Part shown: piece after piece, positions 25,192 to 33,678 of the stretch
Layout: every line of letters starts with the position of its first letter
How positions within the stretch are numbered: position 1 is the stretch's first letter
Source: Geothrix paludis
GTDB taxonomy: Bacteria; Acidobacteriota; Holophagae; Holophagales; Holophagaceae
Length of the DNA: 64,000 nt
Direction: 5' to 3'
NCBI RefSeq assembly: GCF_022808815.1
Contig: NZ_JAKZLC010000001.1
Coordinates: 1,088,239 to 1,152,238 of the forward strand
Position numbers and translations under genes: made by a program
Notes under the pieces: generated by a model
Told to the model about the DNA's origin: nothing
Databases searched by the model: none
The model's input: only the letters and a program-made list of their open reading frames with translations

Positions 25192-26019
25192 ATGATCCGA
25201 TCCGCCGCCCTCCTGATCCCCGCGTGCCTCCTGGCCGCCCAGGCTCCGGTCGCCCCCAAGGGCCCGGTGCGGGCGGTCCGGCTGTCGCTCCAGGGCACGG
25301 CCCCGGACCTGGATCTGCCGAAGCTGGAGGCGGACCTCGCGGCCCGCCTGAAGGAAGGCGGCCTCGGCGTCCTTGCCCCCTCGGAGGCCGCCGGTCAGGG
25401 CGCCTACAAGCTCGACCTCACGATGGAGGTCACGCCCCTGACCGAAGGGGCGCACCTCCTCGCCATCCACGGCGCCCTGGAGCGGCTCACGGATCTGGAG
25501 GGAATGCCCCGGGACGAGGAGTACCGCTGGACGGGCGCCAGCCTCTCCGCCCACGCCGCCGGGCAGGAGCTCCCGGCGGAGGCCTCGCGGATCGCCTCCC
25601 TGACCGCCCTTTCGCTCCTTGGCAAGGCCCAGGCGGCCCGGACCCTCATCGGCACGCCCGCGCCCCTGGCCATCCCGATTCCACCCTCGCCCCTGCCGAA
25701 GCCCGTGGAGGTCGCCTTCAGCAAGGACCGGATCCGGCACCAGCCCCTCGCCCCGACCTATCCACCCCTCGCCAAGGCCAAGGGCCTCCAGGGCACCGTC
25801 CAGGTGATCATCACCGTAGACCCCGAGGGGCGCCCGGTCCGGGCCGTCGTCGAAAACGGGCCTCAGGAGCTCCGCACCACGGTCTTGCAGTACGTGCTCC
25901 AGTGGCGGTTCGCTCCGGTGGTCCAGGACGGCGCGGCCCGGTGGGCCTGGTTCAGGCTGCCCATCCCCTTCAGGCTCCTGGAGCCCGCCGTCGATCCCGC
26001 GCGGACGAAGCGCCCCTAG
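25192..26019 (+). CDS. Exported TonB C-terminal-domain protein
   Basis: 275 residues. The signal peptide MIRSAALLIPACLLAAQA leads to a novel 150-residue region. The C-terminal TonB domain (about 190-260: PTYPPLAKAKGLQGTVQVII and VLQYVLQWRFAPV) is clear. There is no N-terminal membrane anchor of classical TonB type, so the protein is probably periplasmic. Its stop overlaps that of the convergent oxidoreductase gene. Confidence 0.8.
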   Translation: MIRSAALLIPACLLAAQAPVAPKGPVRAVRLSLQGTAPDLDLPKLEADLAARLKEGGLGVLAPSEAAGQGAYKLDLTMEVTPLTEGAHLLAIHGALERLTDLEGMPRDEEYRWTGASLSAHAAGQELPAEASRIASLTALSLLGKAQAARTLIGTPAPLAIPIPPSPLPKPVEVAFSKDRIRHQPLAPTYPPLAKAKGLQGTVQVIITVDPEGRPVRAVVENGPQELRTTVLQYVLQWRFAPVVQDGAARWAWFRLPIPFRLLEPAVDPARTKRP

Positions 26020-27659
26020 TACTCGTTCGCCAGGTCCCCGGCCCGCACCTGCTTCTCGAAGGGCTGGAACACGGGGGCGCCCGCAGACTGGGCGATCCAC
26101 TCGGCCACGCGGATTCCGTCCACGGCGGCGGAGGTGATGCCCCCGGCGAAGCCGGCGCCCTCGCCGCAGGGATAGAGGCCCGGGTGGGTCACGGACTGCC
26201 CGTCCTCCCCCCGCAGGAGCTGGATGGGGCTGCTGGTGCGGCTCTCGATGGCCAGCAGGATGGCCTGGCTGCTGGCGAAGCCGTGGATCTTCCTGTCGAA
26301 GGTGGGCAGGGCGCCCGCCAGCTGTTCCCGCACGAAGTCCGGCAGGCAGGTGCGCAGGTCTGCGGCGACGGCGAAGGGTTTGAAGCTGGTGCGGGGCAGG
26401 CGGCCCGTGCCGCGGCCCTTCAGGAAATCCTGTACCGCCATGGCCGGGGCGCCGTAGGTCTCGCCCGCGGCGCGGAACGCCGCCTGTTCCCACTTCCGCT
26501 GGAAGTACATGCCGCCCAGCAGGTGGTCGCTGCCGAAATCCGCCGTGTTCACCTTGGCGACGAGCCCCGAGTTGGCGAAGCCGGAGTCGCGCTTCTCGTT
26601 GCTCATGCCGTTCACCACGACGCCGCCTTCCTCGCTGCTGCACTGGATGACCTCGCCGCCGGGGCACATGCAGAAGCTGTAGGCCGCGCGGTTCAGGCCG
26701 AAGTTGCAGACCAGCTTGTAGTCCGCGGCGGGCAGCGAGGGGTGCCCGGCGCTGGGGCCGTACTGGGAGCGGTCGATGAGGTCCTGGGGGTGCTCCACGC
26801 GCACGCCCATGGCGAAGGGTTTCTGGCGCATGGCAACGCCGTGGCCGTGCAGCATCTCGAAGGTGTCGCGGGCGCTGTGGCCCGGCGCCAGCACCAGGGC
26901 CTCGCAGGGGATCTCCTCGCCGTCGGCCAGAACCGCGGCGCGGACCCGGCCCTCCCCGTCGAAGCGGATGTCCGCCAGGCGGGCCTTGAAGCGGTACCGC
27001 GCCCCCCGGGCCTGGGCCTCCTTCCGGATGAGCACCGTGCAGCGGCGGATGACATCCGTGCCCACGTGGGGCTTGGCCAGGTAGAGGATCCGGGGGTTCG
27101 CCCCGAAGCGCACGAAGGCCTCCAGCACGTAGCGGGTGGCCGGGTGGCCGATGCGCGTGGTGAGCTTGCCGTCGCTGAAGGTGCCCGCGCCGCCTTCGCC
27201 GAACTGCGCGTTGGCCTCCGGGTCCAGCACCGCGTCCTTCCACAGGCCCGCGATGGCCTGCACGCGTTCGCCCATGGCGGGGCCGCGCTCGAGCACGATG
27301 GGCTCGATGCCGTAGTCCAGCAGACGCAGGGCGCAGAAGGTGCCGGCGGGACCGCTGCCCACCACCACGACCCGGGGCCGACGCGGCGGCGCGGCTACCG
27401 CATAGGGCGCCGGGGCCGGCGCCACCTCCAGCTTGAGGCCACCGGGCAGCGCCCCCGGTTCCAGCCTCCGGTCCGTGTCGAAGCTGACCGTCGCCAGGAA
27501 GCGGATGGCCCCCTTGTGACGGGCGTCAAGACTGCGCCGCTCGAGAATGACGCCTCGGTACTCCTCCGGCTTCCCCCCCAGGGCATGGGCCAAGGGAACG
27601 GCCAGGTCGAGCGCCTCTTCCCCCAGGTTGAGCGGCAGGTTGGAAAAAAGGTAGCGCAT
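26016..27659 (-). CDS. NAD(P)/FAD-dependent oxidoreductase (COG2509-like)
   Basis: 547 residues from ATG at 27659 (MRYLFSNLPLNLGEEALDLA). An N-terminal ~90-residue domain precedes the FAD-binding Rossmann motif VVVVGSGPAGTFCALRLLDYG. Further family segments are QFGEGGAGTFSDGKLTTR, CMCPGGEVI and GEGAGFAGGITSAAVDG at the C-terminus. The substrate is unknown for this uncharacterised family. Confidence 0.85.
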   Translation of the reverse strand: MRYLFSNLPLNLGEEALDLAVPLAHALGGKPEEYRGVILERRSLDARHKGAIRFLATVSFDTDRRLEPGALPGGLKLEVAPAPAPYAVAAPPRRPRVVVVGSGPAGTFCALRLLDYGIEPIVLERGPAMGERVQAIAGLWKDAVLDPEANAQFGEGGAGTFSDGKLTTRIGHPATRYVLEAFVRFGANPRILYLAKPHVGTDVIRRCTVLIRKEAQARGARYRFKARLADIRFDGEGRVRAAVLADGEEIPCEALVLAPGHSARDTFEMLHGHGVAMRQKPFAMGVRVEHPQDLIDRSQYGPSAGHPSLPAADYKLVCNFGLNRAAYSFCMCPGGEVIQCSSEEGGVVVNGMSNEKRDSGFANSGLVAKVNTADFGSDHLLGGMYFQRKWEQAAFRAAGETYGAPAMAVQDFLKGRGTGRLPRTSFKPFAVAADLRTCLPDFVREQLAGALPTFDRKIHGFASSQAILLAIESRTSSPIQLLRGEDGQSVTHPGLYPCGEGAGFAGGITSAAVDGIRVAEWIAQSAGAPVFQPFEKQVRAGDLANEY

Positions 27660-27824
27660 GAGACCTCGGCAGGGGGGCCGAGGGGGCCCAAAGCCAGGTA
27701 CCAGCGTAGCGGTAAGCCCCGCGAATCGAGACAGAATCTCTTGGATACAAACCCGTGACACTCGATGCAGAATGGGGACATCCCCTTTCCGCCGCGCACT
27801 GCGGCCCACCCCCCAGGAGATTCC

Positions 27825-28055
27825 ATGCGCCGTTCCATCCTCCTCCTCGCCGCTGCCGCCTTCCTGTGCACCGTGCCCGCCATGGCCAAGCCCACCACCG
27901 TGAAGGGCGCCAAGTGCACCACCTGCCACGAGGGTGCCCCCAAGGACAAGAAGTTCAATGCCGCCGCCGCCAAGATGGTCGCGAAGTACAAGGAAGCCCA
28001 GTGCAAGGATTGCCACGGCTGGGCGGACGGCAAGTTCACCACCAAGAAGAAGTAG
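27825..28055 (+). CDS. Small exported c-type cytochrome with two CxxCH motifs
   Basis: 76 residues from ATG at 27825 with AGGAG upstream. The signal peptide is MRRSILLLAAAAFLCTVPAMA. The ~55-residue mature chain has CTTCH and CKDCH, so two covalent hemes are expected, and is lysine-rich. It may be a soluble periplasmic electron carrier. A terminator follows directly, so the gene is transcribed alone. Confidence 0.82.
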   Translation: MRRSILLLAAAAFLCTVPAMAKPTTVKGAKCTTCHEGAPKDKKFNAAAAKMVAKYKEAQCKDCHGWADGKFTTKKK

Positions 28056-28072
28056 TCTTCCCCGATCTCTGA

Positions 28073-28106
28073 AAGCGGCGCGGAAACCTTCCGCGCCGCT
28101 TTTTTA
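28073..28106 (+). terminator. Terminator after the small cytochrome gene
   Basis: AAGCGGCGCGGAA ACC TTCCGCGCCGCTT followed by TTTT: a 13-bp stem. Confidence 0.92.
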
Positions 28107-28182
28107 TGGATCGACTGGGGTGTACCGCTCATCCGATGGCCTTTCCATGGACAATCGAGTCGGTGTTTCCCCGGGAGGCGCT

Positions 28183-29100
28183 GTGGAACCGAAGGTCCTG
28201 AATCGGGTGGTGGTCGCCGGTGGGACAGGGTTGGTGGGCCGGCCGCTCGTCCGCGACCTTCTGGACCTGGGGGCCCAGGTGCATGTGCTGACCCGTCGCG
28301 CGGCGGCCGCGGATCTGCCCACGGGCGCTCATGCCCACGCATGGGAGGACCTCCCGGCCCTGCTGGACGGCGCGGACGCGGTGATCAACCTGGCGGGCGA
28401 AGGCATCGCCGACCAGCGCTGGACGGTGGCCCGCAAGGCCGCCATCCGGGAGAGCCGGACCCAGGCGACCCGCCGGCTCGTGGAGGCCATGCGGGACTGC
28501 CAGAAGCCCCCCAGGGCCCTGGTGAATGCCTCGGCCATCGGCTACTACGGGGCCCGCGACAGGACCCCTGTGGACGAAGGCGCCGCGCCGGGGATCGGGT
28601 TCCTCGCCGAGACCTGCCGGGATTGGGAGGCGGAGGCCATGGCCGCCTCGGCGATCGGGGTGCGCGTGGTCCGCATCCGCACCGGGGTCGTGCTCGCCCG
28701 GGAGGGCGGCGCCCTGCCGAAGATGGCGCTGCCGGTGCGCTACTACCTGGGCTGCATGCTCGGGTCGGGAAAGCAGGGCCTCAGCTGGATCCACCGGGAT
28801 GACCTCGTGGCCATGTTCCTCGAGGCGGCGCGGAACGACGCCTGGGAAGGCCCCTTCAACGGCACGGCGCCGGGATTCCTGGACAACGAGGCCTTCACGG
28901 ATCTCCTGGCGCGCCAGCTGCACCGCCCCCTCCTGCCGGTCCCCGGGCGCCTCACCGCGGCGGCCATGAAGGTGGTGCTTGGCGACATGGCCGACGCCCT
29001 GCTGCTCCAGGGCGCCTTCGTGGCTCCGGCCCGGGCCAGGGCCCTGGGCTTCGAGTTCCTGTTCACCGAGGCGGCCGCGGCGCTGGCGGATTTGCTGTGA
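28183..29100 (+). CDS. TIGR01777-type NAD-dependent epimerase/dehydratase
   Basis: 305 residues from GTG at 28183, preceded by GGGAGG; an in-frame ATG at 28147 has no ribosome-binding site. The Rossmann motif VVVAGGTGLVGRPLV is at the N-terminus. NLAGEGIADQRWT, NASAIGYYG and GKQGLSWIHRDDLV are hallmarks of the family (YfcH/SDR39U1-like). The substrate is unknown. Confidence 0.88.
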   Translation: MEPKVLNRVVVAGGTGLVGRPLVRDLLDLGAQVHVLTRRAAAADLPTGAHAHAWEDLPALLDGADAVINLAGEGIADQRWTVARKAAIRESRTQATRRLVEAMRDCQKPPRALVNASAIGYYGARDRTPVDEGAAPGIGFLAETCRDWEAEAMAASAIGVRVVRIRTGVVLAREGGALPKMALPVRYYLGCMLGSGKQGLSWIHRDDLVAMFLEAARNDAWEGPFNGTAPGFLDNEAFTDLLARQLHRPLLPVPGRLTAAAMKVVLGDMADALLLQGAFVAPARARALGFEFLFTEAAAALADLL

Positions 29101-29106
29101 TCCTGC

Positions 29107-31398
29107 TCAGGCCCTTACTAAACCCCCAAAGCGGGCCATGATGCGCTTGTCCCCGCCCTGGTCGAACCTCACGGTGTAGGTGAGTCCTTCGCCGCGGCCA
29201 GTGGCCGTCAGCACGGTGCCCTCGCCGAAGCGCGGACTCCTCACCCGGGTGCCCGCCTCGAACGCCGTCGGGTCTTTTGCTTCGGCAGGTTCGGGGAAGC
29301 TGCCGCCATCCGGCTCCGCTGGCGGAACCTCCTTGACGCGGTCGAAGAAGCTGCGGATGCGTTGGAGCTCCGTGGCCACGGAGGACCCGCCGGCGCCCCG
29401 GGTGAAGGAGCTGCCGGGCCGCACGCCCTCGCCGGACTGGTAGAGCTCGGTCCCCCAGCGGATGGGCGCCGCCAGCGTCTCTGCGGGGATCTCGCGCAGG
29501 AAGCGGCTGGGCATGGAGAGCATCTCGGTGCCCATGACGCGCCGTCGCCGTGCGGCGCTCAGCGTCAAGCGCCGCTGGGCTCGGGTGATGGCCACGTAGA
29601 AGAGGCGGCGCTCCTCCTCGAGCCCTTCCGGCGTCTCCCGGGCGTTGCGGTTAGGGAAGACGTCCTCCTCCATGCCGATGACGAAGACATAGGGGAACTC
29701 CAGGCCCTTGGCGCAGTGGATGGTCATGAGACTCAGCTGGGCGGATTCCTCCACCTGGTCCGCGTCCGCCGCGAGGGTGATGCGGTCCAGGAACTCCGAC
29801 AGGCGCAGGCCCAGGGATTCGGATTCGGCCGCGGCGCTGAGGAACTCCTCCAGGTTGCGGATGCGGCCCTCGGCCTCCAGGGTGGCCTCGTCCTCCAGGC
29901 TCTGGAGGTAGCCGCTCTCCTGGAGCACCCACTTCACCAGGCCCGAGAGGCCCTGGGCCTCCCGCTCGGCGCCGGCCCGATGGAACAGCTCCAGGAACTT
30001 GCCCATCTCCCGCTGGGCGCGGCCCTTCAGCTCGCCCGACCGCAGCAGTACGGCCAGTCCCTCCAGGGGCGTGCCGCCCTCGGGGATGGCGCCCTCGATC
30101 TTCCCCAGCGTGGTGGGTCCCACGCCACGCGTCGGCGCGTTCACGCAGCGGCGGAAGCTCACCAGGTCGAAGGGGTTCGAGACGAGGCGCAGGTACGAGA
30201 TCAGATCCTTCACCTCCTGGCGCTCGTAGAACTTCACGCCGCCCACCAGCCGGTAGGCCAGGTTCTGGGCGCGCAGAGCCTCTTCCATTTGCCGCGACTG
30301 CCAGTTGGCCCGGTAGAGCACGGCCACCTTGGCTTCGGGATCGCGGTAGCGCAGCTCCTGGATGCGCTGCACCACCCACTCCGCTTCCTGCCGTCCTTCG
30401 TCCGCCAGCTTGAAGGTGATGGTCTCGCCCTCTCCCAGATCAGTCTTCAGGGCGCCCTTGCCCTCCACGCGCTGGGAGTTGTTGGAGATCACCTCCGAGG
30501 CCGCGTCGAGGATCTTCTTCGTCGAGCGGTAGTTCTGCAGCAGCTCGATGCGCACGGCCTCGGGGAAGTCCTGCTGGAAGTCGAGGATGTTGCGGATGTC
30601 GGCGCCTCTCCACCCATAGATCGACTGGTCTTCATCGCCCACCACGCACAGGTTGTGGTGCCGCTTGGCCAGGTGCTGCACCAGCAGGTACTGGGCGCGG
30701 TTGGTGTCCTGGTACTCGTCCACGAGGATGAACTTGAACCGCTCGCCGTAGGCCGCCTGCATGACGGGGTCGCGGAAGAGCCGTTCGGTGTAGAGCAGCA
30801 GGTCGTCGAAGTCGCAGGCCCGGTGGTTCCGGAGGCCCTTCTGGTAGAGGTCATAGGCGTCTAGCACCCGGCGGGTCCAGGGGTCCAGGGCCTCCTCCCG
30901 GGCCTCCTCGGGCAGCAGGCAGCGGTTCTTGAAGTCGGAGATCAGCTCCAGCACGCGCTTGGGGTGGTACTGCTTCTCGGGCAGCTTGAGCTCCGCCAGC
31001 ACCTGCTTCATGAGGCTCTTCTGGTCCGCCGGGTCGAAGATGACGAAGTCGCGGCCCACGGGCGTGCGCTCGCCCTCGCGGCGGAGAATGCGGGTGCAGA
31101 AGCTGTGGAAGGTGCTCACCCACATCTGCGCCGCGGGCACGGAGACGAGGCGCTGCACGCGCTCCTGCATCTCCTCGGCCGCCTTGTTGGTGAAGGTCAT
31201 GGCCAGGATGGAGCCCGGGTGGACGCCCTCCTCCTCGATGAGCCAGGCGATGCGGCGCGTGATCACCGTGGTCTTGCCCGACCCCGCCCCCGCCAGGAGA
31301 AGCAGGGGACCGTGGGCATGGCAGACCGCCTCCCGCTGGGGCGCGTTCAGGTTGCGGAGCAGGGGGTGGTCGGATGGATGGCGGGACGCATCGGGCAT
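29107..31398 (-). CDS. UvrD/PcrA/Rep-type superfamily 1 DNA helicase
   Basis: 763 residues. Motif Ia/I LLLAGAGSGKTTVITRRIAWL near residue 35 (Walker A AGSGKTT), motif II LVDEYQDTNRAQY, motif III VVGDEDQSIYGWRGAD, motif V TIHCAKGLEFPYVFVIG and motif VI RRLFYVAITRAQRRL are all present. The C-terminal ~45 residues (VRSPRFGEGTVLTATG) form the PcrA tudor-like domain that binds RNA polymerase. It is a 3'-5' helicase in repair and replication restart. Confidence 0.94.
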   Translation of the reverse strand: MPDASRHPSDHPLLRNLNAPQREAVCHAHGPLLLLAGAGSGKTTVITRRIAWLIEEEGVHPGSILAMTFTNKAAEEMQERVQRLVSVPAAQMWVSTFHSFCTRILRREGERTPVGRDFVIFDPADQKSLMKQVLAELKLPEKQYHPKRVLELISDFKNRCLLPEEAREEALDPWTRRVLDAYDLYQKGLRNHRACDFDDLLLYTERLFRDPVMQAAYGERFKFILVDEYQDTNRAQYLLVQHLAKRHHNLCVVGDEDQSIYGWRGADIRNILDFQQDFPEAVRIELLQNYRSTKKILDAASEVISNNSQRVEGKGALKTDLGEGETITFKLADEGRQEAEWVVQRIQELRYRDPEAKVAVLYRANWQSRQMEEALRAQNLAYRLVGGVKFYERQEVKDLISYLRLVSNPFDLVSFRRCVNAPTRGVGPTTLGKIEGAIPEGGTPLEGLAVLLRSGELKGRAQREMGKFLELFHRAGAEREAQGLSGLVKWVLQESGYLQSLEDEATLEAEGRIRNLEEFLSAAAESESLGLRLSEFLDRITLAADADQVEESAQLSLMTIHCAKGLEFPYVFVIGMEEDVFPNRNARETPEGLEEERRLFYVAITRAQRRLTLSAARRRRVMGTEMLSMPSRFLREIPAETLAAPIRWGTELYQSGEGVRPGSSFTRGAGGSSVATELQRIRSFFDRVKEVPPAEPDGGSFPEPAEAKDPTAFEAGTRVRSPRFGEGTVLTATGRGEGLTYTVRFDQGGDKRIMARFGGLVRA

Positions 31399-31407
31399 CC
31401 CTTCATC

Positions 31408-31782
31408 CTATCGGCCCGTCCCCGCCTTCGGCGTGATGGCTTTGCCCTTCTCCGCCTTCCTGAGGACATCCTTCACCAGGAGGGCCGCGTCGTCTTCCGT
31501 CAACTTGGCTTTGAAGGAAGGCATGACAAGGCCGAAGAAGATGCCTTTGCGGATGGTCTTGATCATGTCCGCGTCGGTCTCCTTCGCGGCCTTCTTCGCA
31601 TCCGTGAAATCAAAACCGCCCAGCTTCTTCCCCTCGGCGCTGTGGGCGGATCCGTCGGGTCCGTGGCACTTGACGCAGTTCTCGGCGAAGAAGGCCCGCA
31701 GCTCGTCCACGGATTTCATGGGCGCCTGGGCCCCGAGGCCGATCGGGATCAGAAGGGCGAGGACCATCACACCGGCTCGCAT
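31408..31782 (-). CDS. Exported monoheme cytochrome c
   Basis: 124 residues from ATG at 31782 with GAGGTGG upstream. The signal peptide MRAGVMVLALLIPIGLGAQA precedes one heme site, CVKCHGPDGSAH. MPSFKAKLTEDDAALLVKDV holds the axial Met region. Class I cytochrome c fold, periplasmic electron carrier. It lies downstream of another cytochrome gene on the same strand. Confidence 0.88.
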   Translation of the reverse strand: MRAGVMVLALLIPIGLGAQAPMKSVDELRAFFAENCVKCHGPDGSAHSAEGKKLGGFDFTDAKKAAKETDADMIKTIRKGIFFGLVMPSFKAKLTEDDAALLVKDVLRKAEKGKAITPKAGTGR

Positions 31783-31849
31783 GGCCACCTCGATGAATGT
31801 TGAAACACGTGCCCAACATGGGCCGGAAGCGGGCCTCCGCAAGGGTCCC

Positions 31850-32182
31850 TCAGGGTTTTTTGTGCGCGACCATGGGACGCAGCACCTCGGCCACCAGGCG
31901 CCTGGCCTCCCCCTCCGAGAGCTGGCGGCCGAATCCCGGCATCGCTCCCCGACCCTTGAGAATGGAGGTCGCCAGCGCGGCGTCCTCCTGGCGGGCGAAC
32001 CAGCGGCCGTCCGCGAGGTTCCGGCCTCCCAGCCGGACCCCGTTGGGCCCGCGTCCCGTGCCATCCGCCCCGTGGCAGACCAGGCACCGCTCCCGGTAGA
32101 ACTCCCGGAGATCCCTCGCCTGGGCGGCCGAGGAGGCAGACATGGCCACCAGGAGCGGCAGCGCGGCGGAACGGATCCCCAT
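31850..32182 (-). CDS. Exported monoheme cytochrome c
   Basis: 110 residues. The signal peptide (residues 1-22) precedes CLVCHGADGTGRGPNGVRLGG (heme motif CLVCH) and MPGFGRQLSEGEARRLV with the axial Met. It probably forms an operon with the next cytochrome (67-bp gap). It is the last host gene before the island. Confidence 0.87.
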   Translation of the reverse strand: MGIRSAALPLLVAMSASSAAQARDLREFYRERCLVCHGADGTGRGPNGVRLGGRNLADGRWFARQEDAALATSILKGRGAMPGFGRQLSEGEARRLVAEVLRPMVAHKKP

Positions 32183-32229
32183 GGCTCGACGCTACCATGG
32201 GCCGCGGGGCCCCGTTAGGCTGGAACCAC

Positions 32230-32271
32230 GCGCCCGTGGCGGAATGGCAGACGCCGCGGACTTAAAATCCG
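32230..32271 (+). pseudogene. Host tRNA-Leu(UAA), 5' half, truncated by island integration (attL)
   Basis: GCGCCCG (32230-32236) is the 5' acceptor strand, followed by D-arm and anticodon stem-loop with loop CTTAAAA. After 32271 the sequence turns to island DNA with no variable arm, T-arm or 3' acceptor. The missing 3' part (acceptor CGGGCGC plus ACCA, 57219-57229) lies at the right junction. Rejoining the two gives a regular tRNA-Leu(UAA). Confidence 0.9.
32239..32271 (+). other. attL core (33-bp direct repeat)
   Basis: Starts GCGGAATGGCAG and ends TTAAAATCCG; identical to 57153-57185. The bases just outside the repeat differ at both edges (G/C on the left, T/C on the right), which defines the repeat limits. 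Confidence 0.92.
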
Positions 32272-32318
32272 TTGCTTTGACTTGATTTCATTGAACTTAA
32301 AATCACAAATTCGATTGA

Positions 32319-32336
32319 AGCTACATTTAAGCTACA
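32319..32336 (+). promoter_or_regulatory. Candidate integrase arm-type sites, left end
   Basis: AGCTACA at 32319-32325 and 32330-32336 (11-bp period). The same heptamer occurs twice at the right end, 57023-57029 and 57035-57041. Paired short repeats inside both ends are typical of arm-binding sites of lambda-type integrases. Confidence 0.6.
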
Positions 32337-32377
32337 AATCTATTCACGGGGCATCGAGATCGATCGCCCAGGTCTTG

Positions 32378-32463
32378 TGGTGCGGGTGGTGGGACTCGAA
32401 CCCACAAGGGATTACTCCCGGCAGATTTTAAGTCTGCTCTGTATACCGTTCCAGCACACCCGC
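32378..32463 (-). tRNA. Island-borne tRNA-Leu(UAA)
   Basis: 86 nt with encoded CCA. Acceptor GCGGGTG/CACCCGC is perfect, then A73. The D-arm CTG...CAG, anticodon stem GCAGA/TCTGC around CTTAAAA (anticodon TAA, plus-strand 32428-32430), a long variable arm and T-arm GTGGGTTCGAGTCCCAC are all intact. It differs from the host tRNA in nearly every stem, so it is not a duplicate. It reads UUA/UUG, the same codons as the tRNA gene that integration destroyed 107 bp away. Confidence 0.95.
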
Positions 32464-32561
32464 ATCGGCTCAGTTTACTTCGTCCCCTGGATCACCTGGT
32501 GGATGGAGTTCATGGTGCGGATTACCAACGCGAGTTGAACCCGTGAGCACCAGCCATTCTC

Positions 32562-32801
32562 CTAGTCATACTCCACATCGACTTCGGCGCCCCCGAGACT
32601 CCCCTCGAACACCTCACGGCCCGTGTCGGTCATCACGTGGACGGCGCCCAAGGCACCCTGGTTGAAGGCCCACTGGTCGCGTTCCCAGGCACCCTCGACT
32701 GGGAAGCCCTGCCCCTCGACGACCACGGGCTGACCCGCCTGGATCTTGGCGAAGATCGCATCGGTGATGCTGATGGTGTGCAGGTCGTAGCCGTAGTCCA
32801 C
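32562..32801 (-). CDS. Small unknown island protein
   Basis: 79 residues from GTG at 32801, or up to 6 more if a CTG (about 32816) following GGGAG is used. Acidic, no membrane helix, ends GGAEVDVEYD. It is in the same frame as the upstream gene, from which only a TAG at 32820-32822 separates it. Family not recognised. Confidence 0.5.
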   Translation of the reverse strand: MDYGYDLHTISITDAIFAKIQAGQPVVVEGQGFPVEGAWERDQWAFNQGALGAVHVMTDTGREVFEGSLGGAEVDVEYD

Positions 32802-32819
32802 TGTGATGCGAGTCAGGGT

Positions 32820-33257
32820 CTACTCCCGCACGAAGAGGATCAGGTAGCGGCGCCCATCTGGCGAGAAGTCCATCCAAGCGATTTCAAAGGCCGGGATGTT
32901 GGGGTCGGCAAGAGCCCGGAGCAGCACGGTGGCACACCCTTCTGGGTGGCCCAGGATCGCGGCCACATTGATCAGGGAGACCCCGAGGGACATAGGGTCT
33001 GGGTTCCGGTCCAGCCAGTCGCGGACCTTCCCTGTGATCAGGACCGGCGGATGAGGAACCATCCCCGGGCGTCGAAGAGGGATCGTGCCCCGCTGGGACA
33101 CGGGGATGAGCGTGACCTCGAAGCCCGCTTCGACCAGCGGCCCCTGGAGCGCCTGGACACACTCATCGAGCAGAACGGCCCCCTGGATCCGCGTGGTCGG
33201 AGTCGGGGGGTTCTCCTCGGAGTTCTGCTCGTCGTTACGGATCAGGTTGATACCCAT
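32820..33257 (-). CDS. Unknown island protein
   Basis: 145 residues from ATG at 33257 with TTGGAGC six bases upstream. Segments such as GAVLLDECVQALQGPLVEAG and YLILFVRE suggest an alpha/beta fold. No recognised domain. It lies in a leftward run of four tightly packed genes (34586 to 32562) and reads in frame into the next gene except for one TAG. Confidence 0.6.
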   Translation of the reverse strand: MGINLIRNDEQNSEENPPTPTTRIQGAVLLDECVQALQGPLVEAGFEVTLIPVSQRGTIPLRRPGMVPHPPVLITGKVRDWLDRNPDPMSLGVSLINVAAILGHPEGCATVLLRALADPNIPAFEIAWMDFSPDGRRYLILFVRE

Positions 33258-33258
33258 G

Positions 33259-33678
33259 TCAGCTCCAAAGCACGGTCGGAAGGAAGGGCAGCCCGGCGTG
33301 GGCCCAGAAGGCCGCCTCCCACACCAGAGAGGCTCGAAGATCAAGACGGTGGAGCCGGTGTTCCTCCACGGCCCGGAACTCCGCCCACAGCGTGGCCGTC
33401 GCGAACAAGCGGAACGCCCCAGCTACCACAAGGGCCAGGACATCGCGCCCACCGAGGCCCCGGAGCACGTGGACCACGACGCCGGGCTCCCGAACTTCCT
33501 GGATGATCAGCAGGCCCAGGGCGAGCCGAGGCAACCAGCAGGCCCCTATGGCCCGCCACACCCAGTCCGAGGTTCTCAACGGGGTCGCGGCGACCAGCAG
33601 ACGGCCATGGAGCCGAACCCTGATGCCGAGGCAGGCGAGGCCCCAGAGGGCGACGAACCCGAACCAGATGGGCCTCAC
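33259..33678 (-). CDS. Small membrane protein, unknown function
   Basis: 139 residues from GTG at 33678, which overlaps the TGA of the upstream gene (GTGA). Hydrophobic segments lie near residues 3-20, 45-60 and 70-95; Arg- and Trp-rich loops separate them. It starts VRPIWFGFVALWGL. No family recognised. A longer in-frame start (33870) would overlap the upstream gene by 200 bp and is unlikely. Confidence 0.55.
   Translation of the reverse strand: MRPIWFGFVALWGLACLGIRVRLHGRLLVAATPLRTSDWVWRAIGACWLPRLALGLLIIQEVREPGVVVHVLRGLGGRDVLALVVAGAFRLFATATLWAEFRAVEEHRLHRLDLRASLVWEAAFWAHAGLPFLPTVLWS

Noticed and set aside
27660..28016. N-terminal extension of the FAD oxidoreductase (start at 28016)
   Set aside because: It would run antisense through the small cytochrome gene; the family N-terminus starts at 27659.
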